From Acanthosoma haemorrhoidale (Eukaryota; Arthropoda; Insecta; Hemiptera; Acanthosomatidae): 64,000 nucleotides of DNA. Below, piece by piece: positions 21,296 through 31,073 of the stretch (positions are counted from its first letter, which is position 1; every line of letters begins with the position of its first letter). Below the pieces are notes generated by a model. That model saw nothing but the letters and a program-made list of their open reading frames with translations, had not been told where the DNA came from and did no database searches. Position numbers and translations under genes: made by a program. Location: assembly GCA_930367205.1 (NCBI GenBank), contig OV884011.1, positions 119,099,866-119,163,865 of the forward strand. The letters run 5' to 3'.

Positions 21296-22748
21296 TATAA
21301 GTGATAACCCCGGAGTCCTACATTACACTATAAAGAACGCAAAGGTAATAGAAAATTACTACAGGACATACCATTTTTATGACATTAGCTTACTTGACAA
21401 GGAACTAAACAATATACAGAACAATGTACCATCTTATAGGGACCTACCGACATACCCTATAATCAAAAACCTTATCATACAAACACAAAACAAATTAAAC
21501 CTATTAAAATCACACAACAAACGAACTAAGAGAGGACTAATAAACGGACTTGGAACAGCTCTCAGCTGGCTTACTGGCACCATGACAGCTGATGACAAAT
21601 CACATTATGACGAAGTAATAAATGAGTTAGGACGGAACAACTATAATATAGAACACAACATAGAACAAGACATAAAACTTAATAAACACGTAATTAAAAA
21701 CTTTCAAAAGGACATTCAATTAATTAATAACAATTTTAAAACAGAACAAGACAACATAATGAAGATAAACAAGGAAATGACATTCTTTGACATGTACATA
21801 ATTCTGACACACCTACACAACAAAATAGATGAACTTACATTAACACTGGAACTATGCAAAATTGGCATCACACACTCATCATTAATGTCCCAAATACTAC
21901 ATGACATAAACCAAAATGTAAATCTAGCTTCTAGGAATCCTGAAATCCTGTGGATAATGAGTAAAATTCACTGCACTACTCATAATAAAACACTCCATAT
22001 CTTTGTAGACCTTCCTAAGGCAAATTTAAATATAAAGACTTATTTACTCATACCTTCGCCTGTAAAAATTAACAAACAATACGTGACTTTAGATATAGAC
22101 GAAACTATTATAATGAAAAAATTTAATATGTTATATACAACAAATTGTACATTTTTAAACAATGAATATTACTGTAAAAACCTTTTTATTTTAAATAATA
22201 CTTGTATAAATAATATTATTTCATCTGGAACGATGAATGCATGCAAATATAAATTAGCCAATACTAACATTAGATATATAGATAATATAAACAGTTTTAT
22301 AACCACTAACCTCTCCAAATTAGACAATTGCCTTACTAATGATACTGTATACCTACCACCCGTTAGCTTACTCACCCTAGACCAAAATGATTGTTATAAA
22401 GAACTCCCCAAAATTTCAAGACATATAATAGACTCCACCATAAACAAATTGTACAATAAAATAGATATAGATGTAATCGCAAATATAAGCGAAATAGAAA
22501 ACCTAAATATAACAGACATAGTTTTAGAACCACTTATATTTAATCAATCCAATACTTATTTTTATTTAATTATAGGGGCCGCTATTATAATTGTAATCCT
22601 CTACTACCTTAAAAAATGTAAAACTACCAATTCCTTACGAAACCCTACACCAACAGTAATATATCAGCCAGATCATCCCAACGTTCTCAGAATTCTTCAA
22701 CAAGATAACAGCCCTCATGCACCTGCCGCTATCAATCTCATTTCTTAG
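21225..22748 (+). CDS. env: Env fusion glycoprotein of the endogenous retrovirus
   Basis: 507 codons, open throughout, overlapping the end of pol in another frame; expression presumably uses a spliced RNA, as known for gypsy. A hydrophobic stretch at residues 7-22 can serve as signal peptide. A furin-type site RTKR at 100-103 is followed by a Gly-rich hydrophobic fusion peptide (GLINGLGTALSWLTG), the layout of errantivirus Env and baculovirus F proteins. A heptad-rich region follows (about 130-190), then a Cys-containing ectodomain with many N-x-S/T sites. A membrane anchor at about 443-460 (LIIGAAIIIVILYYL) precedes a short basic cytoplasmic tail. No break is seen. Confidence 0.9.
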   Translation: MDPTRTVLIQTLLWTLTYTMTVTDISDNPGVLHYTIKNAKVIENYYRTYHFYDISLLDKELNNIQNNVPSYRDLPTYPIIKNLIIQTQNKLNLLKSHNKRTKRGLINGLGTALSWLTGTMTADDKSHYDEVINELGRNNYNIEHNIEQDIKLNKHVIKNFQKDIQLINNNFKTEQDNIMKINKEMTFFDMYIILTHLHNKIDELTLTLELCKIGITHSSLMSQILHDINQNVNLASRNPEILWIMSKIHCTTHNKTLHIFVDLPKANLNIKTYLLIPSPVKINKQYVTLDIDETIIMKKFNMLYTTNCTFLNNEYYCKNLFILNNTCINNIISSGTMNACKYKLANTNIRYIDNINSFITTNLSKLDNCLTNDTVYLPPVSLLTLDQNDCYKELPKISRHIIDSTINKLYNKIDIDVIANISEIENLNITDIVLEPLIFNQSNTYFYLIIGAAIIIVILYYLKKCKTTNSLRNPTPTVIYQPDHPNVLRILQQDNSPHAPAAINLIS

Positions 22749-22784
22749 TATTCTTAGAGGACTAAGAATCTTAAACAACGGAGG
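22749..22784 (+). other. Post-env hairpin and purine-rich tract before the 3' LTR
   Basis: ATTCTTAG / CTAAGAAT (22750-22757 and 22762-22769) form a perfect 8-bp stem with a 4-base loop just after the env stop. GGAGG at 22780-22784 abuts the LTR and, with the purine-rich LTR start, is the likely polypurine primer for plus-strand synthesis. Confidence 0.55.
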
Positions 22785-23013
22785 AGATAGAGAGGCCATC
22801 TGCCAGCTGCAACACCTGCAAGATTGCACTTCATCAGCAAAGCTTATCAAGTCTCAGCTCCTATATATCATTCCTCTTATCCTCTCACGTCCACTTCCTT
22901 CTGTACTGTTACTAGGCCCGTCACTCTGACATTTATTATCAATTATAGTTTATGTTTGTAAAGTTCAAATAAATCTTTTTAAAAACTCCTTCTGGTCTTA
23001 TCAAGATTTAACT
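22785..23013 (+). repeat. 3' LTR of the endogenous retrovirus
   Basis: 229 bp, identical by eye to the 5' LTR. TATATA lies at 22862-22867 and AATAAA at 22968-22973. It is followed by GACGAAGCC of the older host element. Confidence 0.93.
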
Positions 23014-23928
23014 GACGAAGCCTTTTAGATAAGCCAGGGAAGGGTTAGAAGTCCTTGAAAAGTTGAGTATCTGATTTAGATACATGTGAGCTGATCGGCA
23101 AGTGTTCTGGAATCGAGTCTACAAGGCGTTGAACGGAGGAAGATAATTTGTAGAAGTTAATTCATAGCTTGCAATGGACTTCACCAGTGAGCGATGATAA
23201 AAATAAACGCAATTTCCGGACATCTGACAATTACGAAACACTGTGCACTATAGCATCATATAGGCTTAATGAACACCGGCCATTGCTCCATTAAATTCGG
23301 GCAAAATCATGTTTGTTAGGGGAAGGTTAACAGAAGATCGCACTTGATTAGCAGTTAGTTGAGGTTGAGTAGCAAACAGTTTGCTGAAGCAAATTTTGAT
23401 GTCAAGACCGCGGAATAAGATTCTTCTTTTGCTCGGTTGCTTCTTTTGTCTACAGCAGGACTCATGCTTCTGTATAGGAAAATACTAGAAATTATCAGGA
23501 GGAATTAAATGAAGAAGATTAACAAGAAAAACCAACGGGTTTTTTTAATAATAAAAACACCTGCAGACATAGGAGTTAATTGAAGATCATGGCAAACTAA
23601 ACCTTGAATTGTATCGAGAACAAAAAATTTAAATTTTCTGATTTCTATCTCGGCCAACAGTCTTGATTCAATTAATAGAAGAGACAGCAAACGTAATATT
23701 GCAGATCGATAGATAAATAAAAACAAAAATAACTCAATCGTTCAGAACAAAGGTAACCAGAGGAAATAATAAAATGATCAATTGATCATATCTTACTTTG
23801 ATGGGAGTAATCGATAATCGATTTATTAGAGATGTTGATAATTCTGTTCGATGATTAGATTCAATTAGACTGAATTTATAAAATTTTCCTGGGTTTCGGC
23901 AACAAAATTATTTCCTGGAATGACTGGA
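23014..23928 (+). mobile_element. Right internal part of the older interrupted element
   Basis: Continues the sequence interrupted by the retrovirus. No domain is recognised. Noteworthy are a 16-base palindrome ATGATCAATTGATCAT near 23773-23788 and AATCGATAATCGATT shortly after. Confidence 0.4.
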
Positions 23929-24445
23929 TTCACCTCAAATAAAACAAAAGAAAAAAAGAAAGGTCCCCAAAAAAAATCTTACGAATTGAGTAAGTGCGGT
24001 GCAATCATTTTATCGCGTTACCCTAGTTAAAAATGTTGGCATTCATCGAATCATAAGTAGTACTTACCAAGAGAAGAGATCAAGATACCAAGCTCTGATC
24101 ACTGCGATTGAAATGGAGGTAAATAGGAGAAATGTTGAGGAAAATAAAAGGATGATGTTCCTTATGACAGTCGAGGAGAAGCCTCGTGGGCAGATGTTGA
24201 ATGAATATACAGCAACAACAGAATTTCTGGCTCCAATATACAATGAAGTAGAAAAATTCCGATGAAAGCACAGGCGAAATTTCGCGATGATTGAAAAAAC
24301 TGTTAGCAGAAGAAGATAACACAAAGCGGGCATGTAGGACCAAGATAACAAGGGGAGGGTTTTTTCATACGACTTAAGGGTTGACGAGACCTGGTCTCTG
24401 CGCTTGTGAACAGCAGACGCCACTGCTGGTGTTCATGATCTCACC
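23929..24445 (+). repeat. Right member of the diverged direct-repeat pair
   Basis: Aligns with 14226-14672 but holds an extra segment (about 24210-24320). An open frame of 88 codons (23999-24265) spans much of it and its blocks are shared with the left copy, so the repeat could derive from coding sequence; I do not recognise a family. Confidence 0.6.
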
Positions 24446-25174
24446 GTTAACAGTCGCCTCTCCATACCCTAGTCTTCTCATTCCCCTTTTATCTTGAGGG
24501 TAGGTCTAGTCAAAATTCACTGAGCATTGTGAAGAAAAGGTTTGTGGAAAGTAAGCCAACCACCAAAACTTTTCTTCACAATGGCAACTTAATCCTGAAG
24601 GACCATTTTAATCCCTAAAAATCACCTTTTAAAAAGAGTGCTAAAATATTTATGTGAAAACCGGCTTGAAGCGTAGCAAATGTTTAATTGCTGCCAAAAA
24701 AATATTTTTACGATACTTCCTGTCATGTGTCCCTGACCAGGGTAAAAATAAGAATTTAAAATATTACATAGGTTCTGAGTTGTACTAGAGGAATTGTAGC
24801 AAAAGAGGCCATACGTTTTTTAACTTCAACCCCCCCCCCTCCGTAATTCTCATTATTTTTTGCCAAAAATGTAATCATGAAATTTCGAATTAAATATAGA
24901 ATGTACCTTACACATTTCAAACCGATTGAACCATCAAGATTATTAAAACATACTTATTTTTCTTTGGAGTATTGCCATTGCGGTTTGATTAAACCTTGAT
25001 AATTGCTTGATCAAATCAATGTCTTTTTGATTTTTGTCTGCTCACATTTTTTTATGTTTTTAATAATTTATGTGCTTTCAAATGGGTTATATATACCATG
25101 ATCTTCAGATGCTACAAGATGAGAAAATATAGATACATATTCAAATATATATATATATATATATCATTAATTAA
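24446..25174. other. Intergenic sequence, nothing recognised
   Basis: No gene or identifiable element. A run of ten C lies near 24829-24838 and an (AT)n microsatellite near 25147-25163. Confidence 0.4.
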
Positions 25175-25955
25175 CTTAAAATTGAAATTAAACAGACTGT
25201 CTATCATAATTCAAACCGGTCAAATGATTGAATTTGAAGGGTAAAATAATAAAATTGTTAAGGTCAAATAAATAGCCGTAAATTATAAAATCTTATAACT
25301 AAGTTGAAATCAGTTATAAATAGTTAAAATTGAAATTAAAATGAACGTCATGAATGGTTCAAATTAAAATAATATAGTTAAAATCACAATCAAAATACAT
25401 TAAAAGTAGTAAAACATCAAAGTTAAAAGATAAAATATGTATTGGCCTAACGCTAGAAACTTTTAACACAATGGGTAGTCACCTTAAAAGAGATGCAACC
25501 TTCACGGCCGTTTCCCTGCGAGTTACGGGATTAGTGAGGCTTTGTAAGCGGGGGCTCTCCTAAGAGAGGTGTTTAAAGGAAATCTTTCAGCTTATTAATA
25601 TTATTTTTGGATGTTTTTGTGTCTATTTATGACGGTTATCAGTTTATGATCGTTGCGGTGTGATATACCTAGCTGTGGTTCACAGAATTTAAATGTTGGT
25701 AGAATAGAGTTTCTAACGTTGGCTAATACATATTTTGTCTTTTAACTTTTTAGGTTTATTTATAGATGTTTTTACTACTTATAATGTATTTTAATTTTTA
25801 TTATGATTTTAACTATTTATAACTGATTTTGAAGATTTTATAATTTACGGCTATTTACTTGATTCTAACTATTTTAACCTTTAATTTTAATCATTTAACA
25901 GATTGCTTTAGACTTTAAATCTGTTTAATTTCAAATGTTTTAAGTTACATATTAA
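25175..25955. repeat. Large imperfect inverted repeat (foldback element)
   Basis: The reverse complement of about 25690-25950 aligns with about 25180-25475. Shared blocks in order are GAAATTAAACAGA, AATAGCCGTAAATTATAAAA, CAGTTATAAATAGTTAAAAT, AAAATACATTA-AAGTAGTAAAA, AAGTTAAAAG and AAAATATGTATT. The arms are near 270 bp and flank a less AT-rich centre of about 215 bp with no ORF. This is the form of a foldback transposon or an aged long-TIR element. Confidence 0.7.
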
Positions 25956-26019
25956 CATATAATATAATGTTATACAGCGCATATAATATGCACCTTTGTT
26001 TTCTCATGTTGTATGTAGC

Positions 26020-26085
26020 ATGTGGTGGCCAACCCGCGGCCCGCCTTGAACTTTTTTCCGGACCGCGAGATTCATCACACTTTTA
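26020..26085 (+). mobile_element. hAT-type MITE terminus fragment
   Basis: GTGGTGGCCAACCCGCGGCC followed by CGCCTTGAAC and CCGGACCGCGAG is typical of the ends of common arthropod hAT-derived elements. The opposite end is not found. Confidence 0.4.
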
Positions 26086-26214
26086 CAAAATATATTTATT
26101 TTATAATGGCCAAAGTAGTGAAAACAAATGTATTAAAAAAATAAATTATTTGTGGATCCATACATTCAAAAATTAACTGCCGAAATATGAGAAAAAATTA
26201 AGTTCTTCTTATTC

Positions 26215-26690
26215 TTTAGCAATCCCTTAGGTACCTTGCGGTGTTCAGATTATAGCCTGCATATACTCCCTATACATGTCCTTTAACTATAATTGGGGCA
26301 ATGTCGTTTCATGGGACTACTATAACCTTTGTTTTGGACAAGTTGATGGTCATATATTTTTTAGCCATCACATTGCATCTTGGAGTTTTTAAGCCATCAG
26401 TATGACGTCATCTACATATGCAATGTCCTGGTGGAAATACCTACCATTCATTGTCCAGATACCTAATCTTAATCGGGGGAGGGGGGCTCTTGGCTTTCGT
26501 TATGGAATGATTTAATCCATATATAATATGAACAAGCGGGCTCATTCCTGATTCTCAAATTGCATTTTGTATGTTTTTCTTCATAGAAAATTTTCCATTC
26601 TTCTAGGATCTTGAGCACCCCAGACTTGCTTAGTTCCCCCCTCACCCAGCCCCTTTATCGTATTCCAGAATCTTGTCTCATTTTCTATTC
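26215..26690 (-). mobile_element. Degraded LINE reverse-transcriptase fragment (minus strand)
   Basis: The minus strand reads DIAYVDDVILMA near 26400-26435, the catalytic xxDD motif of RT, then after a frame change GLKTPRCNVMAKKYMTINL and SKTKVIVV. This order (catalytic motif, then the thumb region with xNxxKTK) is that of LINE RTs. A related stretch may occur near 50440-50560. Confidence 0.55.
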
Positions 26691-27104
26691 CATTATCAAA
26701 CTCTCCTTCTTTTTCTTTGCTGCAAACGAATATTGCTACTTCTAAGACGGGTTTATTCCTGGTATAAAGACCAAGGATTAAGTCGACATTCAGCCAAGTT
26801 TAATGATAATAACTTATCTTCTAGGATGTTCCTCTATTCATCTTTAGATCTTCATCAGGTGTCTGAAAGTTTTCTATGCATAATTGCTTTGTTTTTTTTA
26901 TTCCTGGTTCCTTAAATTGCTTGTCTGCTACCTGAAAGAACTGGTTGGTGTTCAATTCAGCACCTACAATCACTTTGACATGTAGCACCTCTCTTCTCAT
27001 ATTTCTTGAAGTGAAGTGATTAATTATAATAGGAATTTTTATTGTGATAGAGATCCTAATAATATTAATAATTGTAATTAACAGCCAAAAAAAAATATGC
27101 TGAC

Positions 27105-27190
27105 AGGATGGGTACTTGAACCCGTGTAGCCTGGGCTCAGTAGAACCACAAACTAGAAATTACGAGATCCCAATCCAGGCAGTATATATT
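27105..27190 (-). repeat. tRNA-derived SINE head
   Basis: The minus strand carries a B-box-like GGGTTCAAGTACCC, with a possible A-box (TGGATTGGGA) about 55 bases before it. A similar B-box and 3' flank (TTCAAGTCCCTATCCTG) occurs on the minus strand near 32805-32825. It does not fold as an intact tRNA. Confidence 0.4.
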
Positions 27191-27419
27191 TTTCTTTGGC
27201 TTTTAATCCTTTTAAAAGTATTATATAAAATATACTTTTATTATTTTGTGACCCACAAGACATGATGTATCTCAGTCAAGCTTACCATCACTACAGCACT
27301 TCCTTCCATATATTCTGTCTTCCCATCTATTGGAAAAACAACATAAATCACCCCCAATTAAGGTGTCCAACCACACCATTCTGAATGATTTATCATCCTA
27401 TCTTCATACTTTCAAAAAT

Positions 27420-27585
27420 CTAGAACTGTGGTCGCCAAAATGCGGACACTGGTGCGCAGGCAAATTTTCTACCTTCCATGACAAAATTGAGAATAAAAAC
27501 TTCATTTCACTGGTATCCAATGTGTTTTGCACATAAGGTAACAACAAGGGTTAGTAGAGTGATTGGTGACCACTACTCTACAACG
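27420..27585 (+). mobile_element. Short hAT-like MITE
   Basis: The left end CTGTGGTCGCCAAAATG and right end ATTGGTGACCACTA are imperfect inverted repeats of the CAGTGGTCACCAA type. The flanks ATCTAGAA and CTCTACAA could be a decayed 8-bp target duplication. There is no coding capacity. Confidence 0.5.
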
Positions 27586-27689
27586 ATTAGTCCAGTCAGA
27601 AACCTCCAAAAACTGTCTATATCTATTTTAATCAGGCTTCTGATAGGGTTAGAGCACTAATTCTGCCCTAACTGAAGTCCCCCATAGAT

Positions 27690-28260
27690 TACCATAAAAC
27701 CACTTTCCTCATGATCCATGATTTAAACTAAGCCTTTGACATGATTGATCATTCCATCGTAACTAGAAGATAGGTCCTTCTCCAATAGTGAAGTGTAATA
27801 GTTCCAGTCCTTTCCCACTAATCCCAAGTCTTAAACCCCCTTCTTTACTCAATGAACCCTACAACCAAATGCAATCCTGTTTATTCCATGTCTATGCCAA
27901 TGACACACAAATATACCTCCTCTCTTTCCATCATTCAAATCTTCAAGCTACTTCCCTAAAAATTAGAAAATTCCTGAACACCTGCACAGAATTAGATCTT
28001 GGGCCAAGGCCAATAAAATAAATTTAAACTCTGTAAAGCCCAAATATATTATCATAGTATCACAGGCTCTAAACTGCAAATCAACTTTGCTTCCAACAAA
28101 CCTAATTTTTATATCTTGACCCATTTAATGCTTTCCATCAGACTAAAACATTGGCCTGATTCTAGATCAATCTTCCTACCTCATACTTGCCGATTTTTAA
28201 TACAACTGCATTGCTTATGGGGTCTTTCTCAGATGCTTAGTAAAAAAAAATAAAAAATAG
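27690..28260 (+). mobile_element. Degraded LINE reverse-transcriptase fragment
   Basis: The plus strand reads LNEPYNQMQSCLFHVYANDT followed by QIYLLSFHH (27857-27943). This is the RT catalytic region, with YAND in place of the canonical YADD. A KINLNSVKPK-like stretch follows. Same dispersed family as 9390-10340. Confidence 0.65.
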
Positions 28261-28459
28261 AAAAAGCCTTTCTTTGTGAATAAACTGATCCTGCCGATTT
28301 GTTTTAAGGATCCCACAAATTTCTGACTGCTATGCTGAATCAGGGTAACCATTTCCTCTACCTACAAGCAATACTTGATCAGGACCTTTTATCATGCATA
28401 TATACCCTCCAACTAAAGATCATACTCATTGGAGCTCTGACCCCCCCACCAAGGTGTCA

Positions 28460-29280
28460 AGTCTCACAGATGATAGCACCCGTTCCGTCCAAAAGCTTAT
28501 CCAAGGAGATTGTCAGTTGATTGTTGACGAAATTGTGTCAGAAGTGTGTATCAGCATTGCGAGTGCTCTTACCATTATCTGTAAACATCTTGACTTTAGA
28601 AAAGTAGGTTGTTAACTAATAATCAAAAACAGGCCAGATTGGAGATCTGTGAGAGACTTCTGATTTGATTCGGTAAGAAAGGAAGGATTTTTTGTGATGA
28701 GACATGGGTCTATCACTACACTTTGGGATCAAAAATGGTGAGTAAGGAGTGGTGAACAACCTGTCTTTCAACCGGAAAAGTTCTCGCAATGATTTTTTTT
28801 ACTACACGGGAGTTTTCTCTTTTGATTTTCTTCATGATCAAAGTATGGAGAATTCGGCTTACTATTATCAGTTGTTAGCGTCAACAAAAGCCGCCTACCG
28901 AAACAAAAGACGAGGAATGCCCATCAGAAGTGTTATCGTTCTAAGATGCTAGGCTTCTCACCACAATTTTGACAAGGGACAAATTGGAGGGAATACACTG
29001 GGAATTGACACCCTGTGATTATTTTTTGTTTACATCTACAAAAGAATTACTCGGAGGGGAACAATTTGAAAAAATGAAGAGGTCAAGGAGCATGTGGCTT
29101 GGAGCTGGCACATTTGGTTGGTGTTTTTTGAACAAGGATTATTCATGCTTCCAAATCATTGGCAAAAGTGTCTTGAGCATACCAGAGGCTATTTAGAGAA
29201 AAACTAAAGATTTCACTTGAGTGTATTATTAATAAATGTATAAAACAAAATTACCGTTTATATTTGAATAACCCTCGTAT
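28460..29280 (+). pseudogene. Decayed mariner transposase copy
   Basis: Broken plus-strand frames follow mariner order: TRSVQKLIQGDCQLIVDEIV near 28475-28535; a CDE-W-like block near 28695-28735; then DFLHDQSMENSAYYYQLLAS near 28823-28880; KAAYRNKRRGMPIRSVIVL; a PCDYFLF block near 29008-29030; and KELLGGEQFE. The right end is TTGAATAACCCTCGTA near 29264-29279, a known mariner-type terminus. The left end is missing. The first catalytic segments are scrambled by indels. Confidence 0.7.
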
Positions 29281-29711
29281 GTACATCACATTATAAGTGA
29301 CTAGGGGAGTTAGCAAGTGGTGCCCAGTTTAGCTGTTTTACTGTGAAGCAACGCTGGACTGGTCTGCTAAGAGCCATTATTAGCACTACAAGGGTTAATG
29401 AGGAAAAGAAAATATGGTAAACTAGATATAAAAACAGAAATTGGGTGGGTGAGGTAAAAAGGATAAGCAAAGATTTCTGAAATCGAAAAAGAGTGTACCC
29501 AGTATCTAAATTTTAGGGTTGGAAACCTCACTTTTTTTCCAGTCTTTATTCCTGCCAAATTGGTGCGAATGTGGCAATAAATGGGATTGGAAATGGTTTA
29601 AGATGTAAATTTCAAGGTTGCGAATACCATATATCTTTTGTCCAAGGTACTAAACCCCTGACAGTAAACGGTAATTTGTAGGGCTATAAAATAAAGATCA
29701 ATATGAATTAT
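29281..29711. other. Spacer, nothing recognised
   Basis: A 63-codon minus-strand open frame (29367-29558) has no recognisable content. No repeat was identified. Confidence 0.35.
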
Positions 29712-30312
29712 TAGGCCGAGTCATAAGTAACTTCCGTTTTTTTATCAGACATTTATTTTTTTCTCATTAAATAACAAAATTATATAAATTTATTATGTGT
29801 TCACCACTAGTCTCTATAACCTTCTCCCATCTACCTGGCAGTTTATCAATTCCTTCCTTGTAAAATATGGTATACCTCTTGTTGATTGACGTAAATTTTA
29901 CTCCAATATTGCCTTTAAAGGTTGTCATCAAAGTTGGAAGGACGTCCGGCCCTTGGTTCGTCTTTTAAGGTTGTATCTCCAGAACGGAATTTCATAATAC
30001 AATTTCTAACTGCCCGATCAGTTATTAGTCCTTCACTATATACACTGCATATTATGTCAGCTGTCCCCCTAGCACTATTTCCTTGTTTAAATTCCCAAAG
30101 CATTACATGACACATATGTACTTTTTGACTCTCCATTTCAGAGGTTAAAAAAAACAGTTTAACGTAACGTGTATCACACAAAACAGTTGACAAAAGACTA
30201 ACTGAAGCCTCGTCTATACAGTGAAAACAAAAACTTGTTGTCATGGAAACTCATAGCGGGTAGATATGAACAATAGATTCTACTTAGCTGCATCGGAAGT
30301 TACTTATGACTA
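29712..30312 (-). mobile_element. Internally deleted mariner keeping the transposase DNA-binding domain
   Basis: Perfect 17-bp inverted repeats GTCATAAGTAACTTCCG lie at 29720-29736 and (inverted) 30294-30310, with TA beside the right end. About 600 bp long against the usual 1.3 kb. The minus strand encodes the transposase N-terminus and then jumps to its C-terminal end (a GRWEKVIE-like block near 29820-29850), so the catalytic domain is deleted. Confidence 0.8.
29915..30136 (-). CDS. Truncated mariner transposase: helix-turn-helix DNA-binding domain only
   Basis: ATG at 30136 opens a 73-codon frame. It contains the usual mariner N-terminal paired-like helices (HVMLWEFKQGNSA, then the TADIICSVY region, RAVRNCIMKFRSGD and the DEPRAGRPSNFDDN linker). 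It ends where the internal deletion begins. If transcribed, the peptide would bind mariner termini without cutting; this is inference. An in-frame extension upstream to 30244 is unlikely to be native. Confidence 0.65.
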   Translation of the reverse strand: MESQKVHMCHVMLWEFKQGNSARGTADIICSVYSEGLITDRAVRNCIMKFRSGDTTLKDEPRAGRPSNFDDNL

Positions 30313-30487
30313 TATTTCGAGGTGTCAAAATTATTAGACTACAGAGATAGCCGATTTTTTTAGAGCGAGTTGAACTTGTGCCGGTTGTTTTAATAATTTC
30401 TAATCCTTTTGTTGAGCGTTCTTACAAATAGTGAATTTACTATTTATACATATTTCTAACTAAAAATCATTTAACTTTGAGTTATAA

Positions 30488-30493
30488 TTTATT
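30488..30493 (-). other. Candidate polyadenylation signal of the RhoGEF gene
   Basis: TTTATT on the plus strand is AATAAA on the minus strand, about 420 bases past the stop codon at 30917-30915. Confidence 0.35.
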
Positions 30494-30914
30494 CCTGGAT
30501 TAATGTTACATTTCCAACTCAGAATAAACGGATATTAATGTAGCGATTATTATTCTATGCCATCCTATTCTGGGAATTAACAAGAATAATAATATATAAG
30601 TAATTTAAAACATCTCTATATATAAATCAAAATATTATATTCATATAAAATTATAAAATAACAACAAAAAAAATCAAAGAAATCTTGTTTTTTATAACAG
30701 AATTGGCAAGTTCATAAAACCATTTTAAAATCCATCTCATACAGAAGTATTTTTCTCCAAATCTCAAATTAATCAACTGAAATACATTTTGATCATGTTT
30801 CGAATTGATACGTGTCCAAGTGATAGATGAAACAGGTCTGATTTCATTTGTTTAACTAAACAAATAAATACAGTAGTTAATAAAAATTCACAAGCTTAGT
30901 TGATGATTTTGCAG

Positions 30915-31073
30915 TTAATCAGTAATTCTTTTGCTTCTGCTGGTGCTCCTTTGCATATATATCGGCAACCAAAATTTGTTTAACGACTGACCAATGTTAG
31001 AAATAGCTTTTTTAACTGATGAAAAGTAGCCTGTTTGCTTTGTCCGATTATCTTCATTTTCTGAAGGTGAAGC
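30915..31073 (-). CDS. RhoGEF coding exon 9 (C-terminus)
   Basis: 52 residues after TTTAG, from ASPSENEDN to RSKRITD, then TAA at 30917-30915. Ser/Lys/Arg-rich tail with no domain. Confidence 0.75.
   Translation of the reverse strand, partial: ASPSENEDNRTKQTGYFSSVKKAISNIGQSLNKFWLPIYMQRSTSRSKRITD

Larger units (their letters stand above)
16015..23013 (+). mobile_element. Env-bearing Gypsy/errantivirus-like endogenous retrovirus, complete 7.0 kb copy
   Basis: The order is LTR, tRNA-Lys primer site, leader, gag, protease, RT-RNase H-integrase, env, purine-rich tract, LTR. The two 229-bp LTRs read as identical base for base, which indicates a recent insertion or conversion. LTR ends are AG...CT, as in errantiviruses, rather than TG...CA. 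The flanks share only GAC directly outside the LTRs (16012-16014 and 23014-23016), so a normal 4-6 bp target duplication is not evident. The coding strand is strikingly A-rich. Gag and env ORFs are open; pol is interrupted between protease and RT, and an integrase catalytic position is substituted. Domain order and env place it with Metaviridae of the Gypsy type. It is nested in an older repeat. Confidence 0.93.

Noticed and set aside
27105..27190. Possible intact tRNA gene
   Set aside because: B-box is good but no acceptor or anticodon stem can be paired; treated as SINE.
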